From: Lachnoclostridium sp. UBA739
GTDB taxonomy: Bacteria > Bacillota_A > Clostridia > Lachnospirales > Lachnospiraceae
Assembly: GCA_002297865.1 (NCBI GenBank)
Contig: DBKX01000251.1
Location: 182 to 5,852 of the forward strand
Direction of reading: 5' to 3'
Length of the DNA stretch: 5,671 nt
The notes below the pieces were generated by a model. It saw nothing but the letters and a program-made list of their open reading frames with translations, was not told the origin of the DNA and did no database searches. Within the stretch, counting starts at the first letter, position 1. The number at the start of each line of letters is the position of its first letter. Shown piece by piece: positions 1 through 5,671 of the stretch. Made by a program: the position numbers and the translations under genes.

Positions 1-300
1 TTAAAGAAACCGTCTATTTTAATTTTTGATGAAGCAACAGCTAATATCGACCCTATTACAGAACACTATATACAGGAAGCACTAAAGTATATTATGCAAG
101 GGCGAACATCCATTATGATTGCCCATCGTTTGACTACAATTCGTAACGTGGATCGGATTATTGCTTTGGCAAATGGAAAAATAATTGAAGAAGGAAAACA
201 TGAAGAACTTTTAAAAGAAGATGGGTATTATAAGGAACTATATAATAAGTATTTTAAATTTCAAGATGTAGATAAGAAATTAGAAGGTATGGAGGCATAG
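1..300 (+). CDS. ABC transporter ATP-binding protein, exporter type (3' end only)
   Basis: The reading frame is open from base 1, so only the last 99 residues of a longer protein are present. They form the distal half of an ABC nucleotide-binding domain. Walker B is at residues 5-11 (SILIFDE, with the catalytic Glu at 11), the D-loop is ANID at 14-17, and the H-loop is IAHR with the switch His at 42. The 'ANGKIIEEGKHEELL' stretch that follows is typical of the C-terminal end of fused permease-ATPase exporters (MsbA/LmrA and peptide or peptide-antibiotic exporters). Walker A, the LSGGQ signature and any membrane domain lie upstream of the window, so the half-transporter architecture is inferred. 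The stop is 7 bases before the radical SAM start, and that gene's ribosome binding site lies inside this one, which indicates co-transcription. The likely role is ATP-driven export of the operon's product across the cytoplasmic membrane. An internal ATG at 94 is not a credible start because the conserved Walker B precedes it in frame. Confidence 0.93.
   Translation, partial: LKKPSILIFDEATANIDPITEHYIQEALKYIMQGRTSIMIAHRLTTIRNVDRIIALANGKIIEEGKHEELLKEDGYYKELYNKYFKFQDVDKKLEGMEA
291..295 (+). promoter_or_regulatory. Ribosome binding site for the radical SAM gene
   Basis: GGAGG lies inside the last codons of the ABC ATPase gene, 12 bases before the ATG at 308. The spacing is slightly long, but no better start exists: the CxxxCxxC motif begins at residue 14, and the next in-frame ATG (residue 10) would leave almost no leader. 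Its position inside the preceding gene suggests linked translation. Confidence 0.6.
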
Positions 301-307
301 GTATATT

Positions 308-1441
308 ATGAAATTTTTGTTAGAAAGTCTGGGGATGACAAGTCAATGTAATTTAAACTGCAGCTATTGTGATTGGCAAAAGGATCGTAACTTTGCATTA
401 TCACCAGAGCAGTTTGAGAAGGCAAAAGCACATATTGAAAAAATGGGGCAAATGATGAACGAAAGATATCCTGATATTTCCTTGGTTCAGTATTCAGGTG
501 GAGAACCACTTCTTTATCCAGAAATTTTAAAAGAAGTATTTCGTGTGTTTCACGATAAATGGATACGCATCAATACGAACGGAACACTTCTTACGGATGA
601 AATAATACAGATGGCAAAAGACCATGGAAAAGTGTACATCGCAGTAAGTCTTGATGGGTATACCATAACTGCAAATTCACCAAGAGTAAAAGGTGACCAG
701 AAGATTCTTGATACGATTCTTTCTAATATTGAAAAATTAGTGGAAAGAGAAGTGCCAGTAATGCTTTTGTGTACCTTGAACCAAGAAAATATTAGAGAAT
801 TTCCAGCATATGTTAAGTATCTGACGGATAAATACGAAGATGCTATTGAAAAAGGAATGCTTGTTATGCCAACTCATAGTGTAACAAGTTACAGCAAAGA
901 CAATGGTACACCAGATACAGAAGTTGTTGAGCAATTTGGTAACTATATCAAAGAGAATGTGGACAAGTATAAGGTGTTATCGAATATAAAAGCACATTAT
1001 GACAACTTGGCATATTTTCTAGTACATAAAGAAAGAAAAGTAGCATGCAGTGTATATGAATGGTCCTTATCCATGCATTTTAGAAAAAATGATATCATTG
1101 ATTCTGGTAAATTCCTAAGTTTTGGCTGTGGGATGCGAGGCGTTCATGAATTAGGCTATTTTGATATCAATAAAGATGAAGAATTGGAACGCTTGTATCA
1201 GAAAGTTGAGGAGTATGATATAAACCGTAAACTAGATTACTATAATTCAAGTAAACAGGTTTCAGAATATAACCAGCTAAACGATAACTGCTCCGGAAAA
1301 TGTTTTCCAGACTGGGTTATCTTTGATTTAATTTTCCAAGGGATTGTATCAATTGAGGAAGCAGCCAATTGGTTTGTTTTATTTAAAGATCCAGCGATTC
1401 AGGAAAAAATCAAGAAGTATAGAAGTGAAAAAGAAAAATAG
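308..1441 (+). CDS. Radical SAM enzyme with SPASM/twitch-like C-terminal region
   Basis: A 377-residue protein whose N-terminal half is a radical SAM core. CxxxCxxC at residues 14-21 (C14, C18, C21) would bind the catalytic [4Fe-4S] cluster. GGEP at 64-67 contacts the SAM amino group in this family. INTNGT at 88-93 and SLDG at 114-117 are further core strand motifs. The C-terminal part carries four more cysteines, C247, C274, C328 and C332 (CSGKC). C247 and C274 flank a glycine-containing stretch and are followed by a 'hELGYFDI'-type segment, the general pattern of SPASM/twitch domains that hold auxiliary Fe-S clusters in peptide-modifying enzymes. The spacing is not the canonical SPASM one and the cysteines are few, so at most one auxiliary cluster is likely. 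By analogy with the family, the enzyme would modify a peptide or small-molecule substrate by radical chemistry in the cytosol. The substrate cannot be read from the sequence. It sits between an exporter and two BtrH-like genes with very short gaps, consistent with a natural-product operon. An alternative is an anaerobic sulfatase-maturase-like or other SPASM enzyme outside secondary metabolism. Confidence 0.93.
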   Translation: MKFLLESLGMTSQCNLNCSYCDWQKDRNFALSPEQFEKAKAHIEKMGQMMNERYPDISLVQYSGGEPLLYPEILKEVFRVFHDKWIRINTNGTLLTDEIIQMAKDHGKVYIAVSLDGYTITANSPRVKGDQKILDTILSNIEKLVEREVPVMLLCTLNQENIREFPAYVKYLTDKYEDAIEKGMLVMPTHSVTSYSKDNGTPDTEVVEQFGNYIKENVDKYKVLSNIKAHYDNLAYFLVHKERKVACSVYEWSLSMHFRKNDIIDSGKFLSFGCGMRGVHELGYFDINKDEELERLYQKVEEYDINRKLDYYNSSKQVSEYNQLNDNCSGKCFPDWVIFDLIFQGIVSIEEAANWFVLFKDPAIQEKIKKYRSEKEK

Positions 1442-1444
1442 GAT

Positions 1445-1449
1445 AGGAG
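1445..1449 (+). promoter_or_regulatory. Ribosome binding site that favours the second ATG (1457)
   Basis: AGGAG ends one base before the first ATG (1451), too close for normal initiation, but lies 7 bases before a second in-frame ATG at 1457. The start at 1457 is therefore preferred; the choice changes the protein by only two residues. Confidence 0.65.
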
Positions 1450-1456
1450 AATGGAA

Positions 1457-3067
1457 ATGGAAGAAAATTCAGTGCAGTACAATATGGTGGATACTGTTAT
1501 TTCAAATGAAGATACCTATTCGTGGAAGGATTTAAATTGTGTGTATCGACCATGGTCAACAGTTTTTAAATCATTTGGGGAAGAGTATTTAGAAGGAATC
1601 CTGCTTCTTTCCACATTCTTTTCAATCTATATGGAAAGAAAGGAAAAAAGGGAAATCCCAAACTTTCCAGCACTTTATCAGACGGAGCTTCAAGAATTCT
1701 TTGGAATTAACATGGAGAAGGTTTGTTATACATCAAAGCATGATATGGTTTCAGCAATTAAAAACGCTATTGATAAGGGATGTCCAGTCATACTGCCAGT
1801 GGATTTATATGAATTAAGTTACAATCCAATGTATTTAAAAGAGCATCGTTTTAAATACATGATTATCAAAGGATATGATTTAGAACGAGGAATCTTTCAC
1901 ATATTAGATAACATTCATATTGACTATGGCAGTGCAACTATTTTAACGGATTTCACAAGCCGTTTTGATGAAATGTATAACATGAATAGAAGCTATTATG
2001 AATATTTTCATGGATTACAGGATTGTGAGGCACAGCATCTCTTTTATCTGAATGGTGAAAATAAGAAAAAAGTAAATGCGTATCAGACATTACTTTTTTT
2101 ACGACAGGCATTAGAAGACAGTCTGAATGGTTCTTTGCCAGTAGTACACTTTGAAGAACGTATGGCTGATATGGAAATAAGTGATAGCTGCAAAGAGGAT
2201 ATGGAAGAACTGACCAGGTCTTTAAATTTAAAACATGTTTACGTAGAAACATTATTTTTACTGTTAAGCAGAGTATATCAAAAGGAAGAGGAACTTCTTG
2301 CTTTAAAAGAAAAGATGGTGCAGGTAAATAAAGAATGGGATAGTATAAGGGCACAAGTTATTTACCATAAAGTGCGTGACGGAATTTCCGCTGAACTTAG
2401 ACAAAGCATCCATGTAAGGAAAGAACAGGATGCTAAACTAAGAAAAGAACTCGTTCAGATTCTTTCTCACATAGAGGATATTAAGCCAAAGGAAGAAAAC
2501 GAACTGTTAGGTTTTCGGGTATTCAATAGTAAGAAGGCAGAAATTATACAAGAGGGAAATGACATTGTAGTTAGACATTCCAATCACACAACCTATGACA
2601 CTTGGCTTATGCAGGATTATGCTGTACAGTTTTTGTTAACAGATATTAATAGTCCAATGAGCATAGAAACAAAGGTGGATGTAACACAAAATATTGGGGA
2701 CGATATTCACAGTGGAATCATGGTAAAACTGGAAGATGGAACGAGATATCTGTTTGGCAATTATCGAGGAGAGCGAGTTGCATTGTTCTGTCCAAATATG
2801 GGAGAAGAGTTTGAATTATTTAATCGATTAGACTTTGATTATAATTCTACGACAGAACGTAAAAGCAATCATTTCTTTAAGGCAGTTTATACTGGAAATG
2901 CAGTAGATTTTTATTGCTTGAGCAAGGACTGCTCCAAAGAAGAATGCATTTACCATTTGGAGATAGGACAACAGAAATTAACCATGGGTCTATTTTCTAA
3001 GACATGGGAGAAGTTAAATCACCAGGTTCGGTTTTATGATATTCATAGAAAAGATTTGATACAGTAG
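1457..3067 (+). CDS. BtrH N-terminal-like (cysteine-type) protein with C-terminal beta-sandwich, paralogue 1
   Basis: A 536-residue protein with three regions (numbering from the ATG at 1457). Residues about 20-200 resemble the N-terminal domain of butirosin protein BtrH, a papain/C39-like fold. There is a Cys at 28 (NCVYRPW), a 'GCPVILPVDLYEL' strand at about 108-120, a GYD at 139-141 and a conserved LD at 150-151. Known BtrH moves an acyl group from a carrier protein to an amine, and relatives occur in NRPS and other natural-product loci. The position just before 'MIIKGYD' where the family usually has His is Lys133 here; a nearby His130 might or might not substitute. Residues about 205-345 are charged and helical, possibly coiled coil. 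Residues about 350-530 look like a jelly-roll/concanavalin A-like domain (DUF1349-like 'SGIMVKLEDGTRYLFGNY', then 'GLFSKTW'). There is no signal peptide or membrane segment, so it is cytosolic. It is followed after about 20 bases by a divergent paralogue of the same architecture. The domain assignment is by pattern recognition only; the reaction is unknown. Confidence 0.8.
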   Translation: MEENSVQYNMVDTVISNEDTYSWKDLNCVYRPWSTVFKSFGEEYLEGILLLSTFFSIYMERKEKREIPNFPALYQTELQEFFGINMEKVCYTSKHDMVSAIKNAIDKGCPVILPVDLYELSYNPMYLKEHRFKYMIIKGYDLERGIFHILDNIHIDYGSATILTDFTSRFDEMYNMNRSYYEYFHGLQDCEAQHLFYLNGENKKKVNAYQTLLFLRQALEDSLNGSLPVVHFEERMADMEISDSCKEDMEELTRSLNLKHVYVETLFLLLSRVYQKEEELLALKEKMVQVNKEWDSIRAQVIYHKVRDGISAELRQSIHVRKEQDAKLRKELVQILSHIEDIKPKEENELLGFRVFNSKKAEIIQEGNDIVVRHSNHTTYDTWLMQDYAVQFLLTDINSPMSIETKVDVTQNIGDDIHSGIMVKLEDGTRYLFGNYRGERVALFCPNMGEEFELFNRLDFDYNSTTERKSNHFFKAVYTGNAVDFYCLSKDCSKEECIYHLEIGQQKLTMGLFSKTWEKLNHQVRFYDIHRKDLIQ

Positions 3068-3072
3068 AAACA

Positions 3073-3080
3073 GAGGGGTG
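3073..3080 (+). promoter_or_regulatory. Ribosome binding site that decides the start of paralogue 2
   Basis: GAGGGGTG is the only strong Shine-Dalgarno-like stretch between the two genes. It overlaps a possible GTG start (3078), so it cannot serve that codon. It lies 19 bases before the first ATG (3096), which is too far. It is well placed for the TTG at 3087, with about 8 bases after the purine run. TTG initiation is therefore the best fit. Confidence 0.5.
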
Positions 3081-3086
3081 CAAGAA

Positions 3087-4649
3087 TTGGCGAATATGAA
3101 ATTGGAGGGAAACAAAGATTCCTACGAAATTGATGAAGTGGATTGTTTTGAAAAACCAATAGGAATTGTAATAGAGGGGATGCGTCCAGGCTATGCAGGC
3201 CTATTCTATATGTTTTTAAAATTTACGCAGGCATATAACGTGGAACATTTTTTTGTGGATACGCCAAAAAATACAATTGAAACAGAAATGAAAGTAAAGA
3301 AACAGATTCTAAGAGAAGAATTTGGCGTAGAACTACAATACAAAGAATGGAAGGAAACGGAATCATTTCATAACTTTATGGAAACGGAACTTTCGGGAAC
3401 CAATGTTGTACTGGTTCCTGGAAGTTTGAAAGAACTCTTCTATTCAAAATATTACAGAAGAAGAAACTGGCCACATCTTTTCCTAATCAAAAGTTATGAT
3501 TCAGAAAATCAGCTGTATTATACATTGGATTCTTCTCAGTTCTTTAAAGAGAATATGAATCTTTACCGTGACTTTGTAATTCCATATGATATTATGGAAA
3601 GATTGCATGCTACATATAAAAAAGACTATTTCCAATATGTATATTGCATCGATTCTGGGAAGACGGAACAAATGCTGGATGCTGGTACTATTGTAGGCAG
3701 TTGCATTCACTATTTCTTAAAGGGCAAAATTGAAAAACAGCCATATCGTGAGATTTATTATCTGGAACACATGAACCAAGCAATAGGTTCTCAGGAAGAA
3801 GTTACCTATTACTCAGAGAAACTTCTTCGTACCAATAAAGCAAAAAAAGTGTTTTTGCATGAACTAGGCCGGTATCTTGAGATAAAGGAATATGCAAAAG
3901 AAAAGCTGGATGAGTTTCAGACATGTGCGGAGCATGTACTGAAAGAGTGGAAGAAACTAACGAATATCTGTTATGTTCACGCAAGAAAAGGGAAATGTAC
4001 AGACGTTCGAGAGGAAAGTAAAAACGCTGTTCTGATGGAAGAAGCATTATATGAACAAATTAAGGAATTGAGTGGATTCGTTCAGAACAGTGTATCAGAA
4101 GATACAGTGAGAAAAGGGAAGAAACAGCTTGAGAACAATGAAGAACACGTTATAACAATAGGGCAAGATAACACCTATACATTTTTGCTTCCAAAAGGCA
4201 AAGTATACACATCTTGGTTTAAGGACGATTCACCTAAGGTTGTATTGAAACAAATTTCAGATTATGAAAACAGTTTTTATATAAGCTGTAAAGTGAAAAT
4301 TAATGTAATGAAAGAATGTTCCAATTTTCATGGAGGAATTTTCTTGCGTACGGACCAAGGATATGTATATTTCTGGGGAACCCATTGCGGCAACTTAATT
4401 CGACTTGATCTAGGTGGAATTGATACCGATTTATATACCTATGAAAAGGCAGGAGGGGAAGTATGGATTGGTGTCAGATTGGAAAAGAACAGTTGCAGAG
4501 TAGAAGTATTGTCTAATGGAGAAGTAGAAGACTTTCATGATATCTCATTAATTGGAAGAGTGGTAGAGGTTGGTGTTGGTTGTAAGACGTGGGATGAAAG
4601 CGATGAGGTAGCACTTACGTTCTCTCAAGTAAGAATGGAAGGCCGATAG
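3087..4649 (+). CDS. BtrH N-terminal-like protein with C-terminal beta-sandwich, paralogue 2 (apparently lacking the Cys)
   Basis: A 520-residue protein if TTG at 3087 is the start; GTG at 3078 adds three residues and ATG at 3096 removes three. It aligns region by region with the gene before it. An N-terminal domain of about 170 residues contains an 'EEFGVEL' segment, a hydrophobic strand (NVVLVPG), then [11 protein letters not shown] at 128-138 and a conserved LD at 147-148. His130 sits exactly where BtrH-type proteins usually have the active-site His and where paralogue 1 has Lys. Conversely, the best alignment of the N-terminal motif (RP at 33-34 against RP in paralogue 1) puts Glu30 in place of the Cys; the only nearby cysteine is Cys20 in a non-matching context. 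A helical charged middle (about 190-345) follows. The C-terminal beta-sandwich (about 355-518) shares '[19 protein letters not shown]' and a KTW motif with the same positions in paralogue 1. No signal peptide or membrane segment is seen. Its stop overlaps the ribosome binding site of the next gene. It may be a non-catalytic partner or half of a heteromer; function unknown. Confidence 0.78.
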   Translation: MANMKLEGNKDSYEIDEVDCFEKPIGIVIEGMRPGYAGLFYMFLKFTQAYNVEHFFVDTPKNTIETEMKVKKQILREEFGVELQYKEWKETESFHNFMETELSGTNVVLVPGSLKELFYSKYYRRRNWPHLFLIKSYDSENQLYYTLDSSQFFKENMNLYRDFVIPYDIMERLHATYKKDYFQYVYCIDSGKTEQMLDAGTIVGSCIHYFLKGKIEKQPYREIYYLEHMNQAIGSQEEVTYYSEKLLRTNKAKKVFLHELGRYLEIKEYAKEKLDEFQTCAEHVLKEWKKLTNICYVHARKGKCTDVREESKNAVLMEEALYEQIKELSGFVQNSVSEDTVRKGKKQLENNEEHVITIGQDNTYTFLLPKGKVYTSWFKDDSPKVVLKQISDYENSFYISCKVKINVMKECSNFHGGIFLRTDQGYVYFWGTHCGNLIRLDLGGIDTDLYTYEKAGGEVWIGVRLEKNSCRVEVLSNGEVEDFHDISLIGRVVEVGVGCKTWDESDEVALTFSQVRMEGR

Positions 4650-4653
4650 GGGG
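4648..4653 (+). promoter_or_regulatory. Ribosome binding site of the cysD-like gene, overlapping the preceding stop
   Basis: AGGGGG starts inside the TAG stop (4647-4649) of the previous gene and ends 7 bases before the ATG at 4661. A second purine run (AAGG, 4654-4657) is closer. The overlap supports translational coupling of the two genes. Confidence 0.6.
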
Positions 4654-4660
4654 AAGGAAA

Positions 4661-5671
4661 ATGTATGATACCCAAGAGATGAATCAGCATTTAGATGAAT
4701 TAGAAGCAGAATCCATGTTCATTATGCGAGAAGTAGTAGCAGAATGTGAAAAGCCAGTTATGCTTTATTCAAGCGGAAAAGATAGTTCTGTTATGATGCA
4801 TCTTGCCATGAAAGCATTTTATCCGGAAAAGCCCCCCTTTCCATTTCTACACATTGATACAACATGGAAGCTTAAAGAAATGATAGAGTTTCGAGATAGA
4901 AAAGCCAAAGAATTGGGAATTGAAATGCTTGTCTATCAAAATGAAGATGGAATTCGTCAAGGAATCAATCCTTTTGACCATGGTTCCCTTTACACCGATA
5001 TTATGAAAACCCAGGCATTGAAACAGGCCTTGGATAAGTACGGCTTTACAGCAGCGTTTGAAGGAGCAAGATGGGACGAAGAGAAATCAAGAGCCAAAGA
5101 AAGAATCTTTTCCTTTCAGAATCAGAATCATGTATGGAATTCCAAAGCACAGAGACCAGAATTATGGGATTTGTATAATGCAAGAGTAAAAAAAGGAGAT
5201 AGTATTCGAGTATTTCCTATATTAAACTGGACCGAAAAAGATATCTGGTTATACATACAAAGGGAACAGATTGAAATTGTACCTCTTTATTACGCCAAAG
5301 AACGTCCTGTAGTCTATCGCGACGGAAACATTATTATGGTAGATGATGAACGTTTCCCTCTGCAGCAAGGAGAAGAAATTCAGATGAAGAAAATTCGGTT
5401 CCGTACATTGGGATGCTATCCTCTAACTGGGGGATTTGAATCGGAGGCAGATACATTAGATGCCATTATTGCAGAAACATTGGGTGCTGTTTCTTCCGAA
5501 AGGACAAGCAGAGTAATTGACCACGAGGAAGCTGGAAGTATGGAACGAAGGAAGAGAGAGGGGGACTTTTCCACCAGCAAAAGAAATTTAAATCCTTCAA
5601 AAAATATGCCTTGGTATAAAAAGGAGACTTTATTGGAGTATTTAGAGAAGGCAGAAATCCATGAAGGCAGA
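4661..5671 (+). CDS. cysD: Sulfate adenylyltransferase subunit 2 (CysD/NodP-type), continuing into a CysN-like segment; 3' end outside window
   Basis: An open frame of 337 codons with no stop before the window end. Residues 1-303 match the CysD family along their whole length. The PP-loop is YSSGKDSS at 36-43. HIDTTWK is at 64-70, INPFDHGS at about 102-109 and TDIMKT at 112-117. '[11 protein letters not shown]' starts at 139, [12 protein letters not shown] is at 247-258, and the terminal [26 protein letters not shown] region ends at 303. E. coli CysD ends with the equivalent 'GYF' at residue 302. The known reaction is ATP plus sulfate to adenosine 5'-phosphosulfate, carried out in the cytosol with the GTPase CysN. 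Here the frame does not stop: after a linker of about 12 residues it reads [18 protein letters not shown] (316-333), which resembles the end of the CysN GTPase domain. The roughly 200 residues before it in CysN (P-loop, switch regions) are absent. Two substitutions stand out in the CysD part: Trp138 for the usual Arg in GARRDEE, and Asp302 for Tyr in GYF. In this operon it may supply activated sulfate for product sulfation (inference). A PAPS reductase or thioamide-forming relative is less likely given the full-length CysD match. Confidence 0.9.
   Translation, partial: MYDTQEMNQHLDELEAESMFIMREVVAECEKPVMLYSSGKDSSVMMHLAMKAFYPEKPPFPFLHIDTTWKLKEMIEFRDRKAKELGIEMLVYQNEDGIRQGINPFDHGSLYTDIMKTQALKQALDKYGFTAAFEGARWDEEKSRAKERIFSFQNQNHVWNSKAQRPELWDLYNARVKKGDSIRVFPILNWTEKDIWLYIQREQIEIVPLYYAKERPVVYRDGNIIMVDDERFPLQQGEEIQMKKIRFRTLGCYPLTGGFESEADTLDAIIAETLGAVSSERTSRVIDHEEAGSMERRKREGDFSTSKRNLNPSKNMPWYKKETLLEYLEKAEIHEGR
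5606..5659 (+). other. CysN-like segment (end of GTPase domain) fused to CysD
   Basis: Codons 316-333 of the cysD-like frame read [19 protein letters not shown]. coli CysN, as I recall it, has MPWYSGPTLLEVLETVEI at the end of its GTPase domain, just before the beta-barrel domains; EF-Tu-type GTPases have a related 'PWY' helix there. No GTP-binding motif (GxxxxGKS, DxPGH, NKMD) occurs anywhere in this frame before it. The fragment therefore looks like the tail of a deleted GTPase domain, probably followed outside the window by the CysN beta-barrels. The resemblance is clear but short. Confidence 0.75.

Noticed and set aside
1344..1535. A 63-residue + strand frame bridging the end of the radical SAM gene and the start of the next gene
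   Set aside because: It overlaps both real genes in another frame, and its Lys/Arg/Trp-rich product reflects purine-rich codons read out of frame. It does not look like a leader-core precursor peptide.
3394..3420. Inverted repeat (GGGAACCA / TGGTTCCT with a 9-base loop), a possible terminator or regulatory hairpin
   Set aside because: It lies inside the coding region of the second BtrH-like gene, no T-run follows it, and the codons it spans encode a conserved-looking strand. A chance hairpin or local mRNA structure is more likely.
306..4047. Five open frames on the - strand (306-509, 737-934, 1953-2354, 3501-3710, 3802-4047)
   Set aside because: Each lies wholly inside a well-supported + strand gene with family motifs in its own frame. 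Their translations are low-complexity and hydrophobic/aromatic, with no recognisable motif, as expected of antisense shadows of AT-rich genes.
4661..5671. PP-loop protein as a PAPS reductase or a thioamide-forming enzyme of the alpha-ANH superfamily
   Set aside because: The match to CysD extends over the full length, including the C-terminal [11 protein letters not shown] and [18 protein letters not shown] regions, which is specific to sulfate adenylyltransferase subunit 2. A changed substrate is not excluded.
1..5671. RiPP precursor peptide, CRISPR array, tRNA/rRNA, insertion sequence or promoter in the window
   Set aside because: Gaps between genes are too short (about 7-20 bases) to hold any of these, and no repeated units, transposase motifs or tRNA-like folds were seen.

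Overview
This window is a gene-dense, AT-rich stretch with every gene on the + strand. Intergenic gaps are only about 7 to 20 bases, ribosome binding sites are purine-rich, and codons favour A/T. This fits a Firmicute, most likely a clostridial or Lachnospiraceae-type anaerobe; that placement is inferred from style and from protein resemblance. No promoter, terminator, RNA gene, CRISPR array or mobile element is visible, so the window looks like the interior of one operon that runs off both ends.

Layout: (1) bases 1-300 are the 3' end of an ABC exporter-type ATPase (Walker B, D-loop and H-loop present). (2) 308-1441 is a radical SAM enzyme with a CxxxCxxC cluster motif and a cysteine-bearing SPASM/twitch-like C-terminal part. 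(3) 1457-3067 and (4) 3087-4649 are two tandem, divergent paralogues. Each has an N-terminal domain resembling the BtrH N-terminal (cysteine-peptidase-like acyltransferase) family, a helical middle and a C-terminal beta-sandwich resembling concanavalin A-like/DUF1349 domains. (5) 4661 to the window end is a CysD-type sulfate adenylyltransferase subunit 2. After its normal C-terminus it reads on, in frame, into a short segment resembling the end of the GTPase domain of CysN, its usual partner.

Taken together (inference), the genes look like a biosynthetic operon for a small exported product, possibly a modified peptide. The radical SAM enzyme would modify a substrate, the BtrH-like pair would transfer or cleave an acyl/peptidyl group, the ABC transporter would export the product, and the ATP sulfurylase would supply activated sulfate, as NodP/NodQ do for sulfated signals. 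No precursor peptide, synthetase or sulfotransferase is inside the window, so the product class is open.

The two most unusual points are the CysD::CysN-remnant fusion, which appears to lack the whole GTPase domain, and the apparent split of active-site residues between the two BtrH-like paralogues: one keeps the Cys and has lost the His, the other keeps the His and seems to have lost the Cys.
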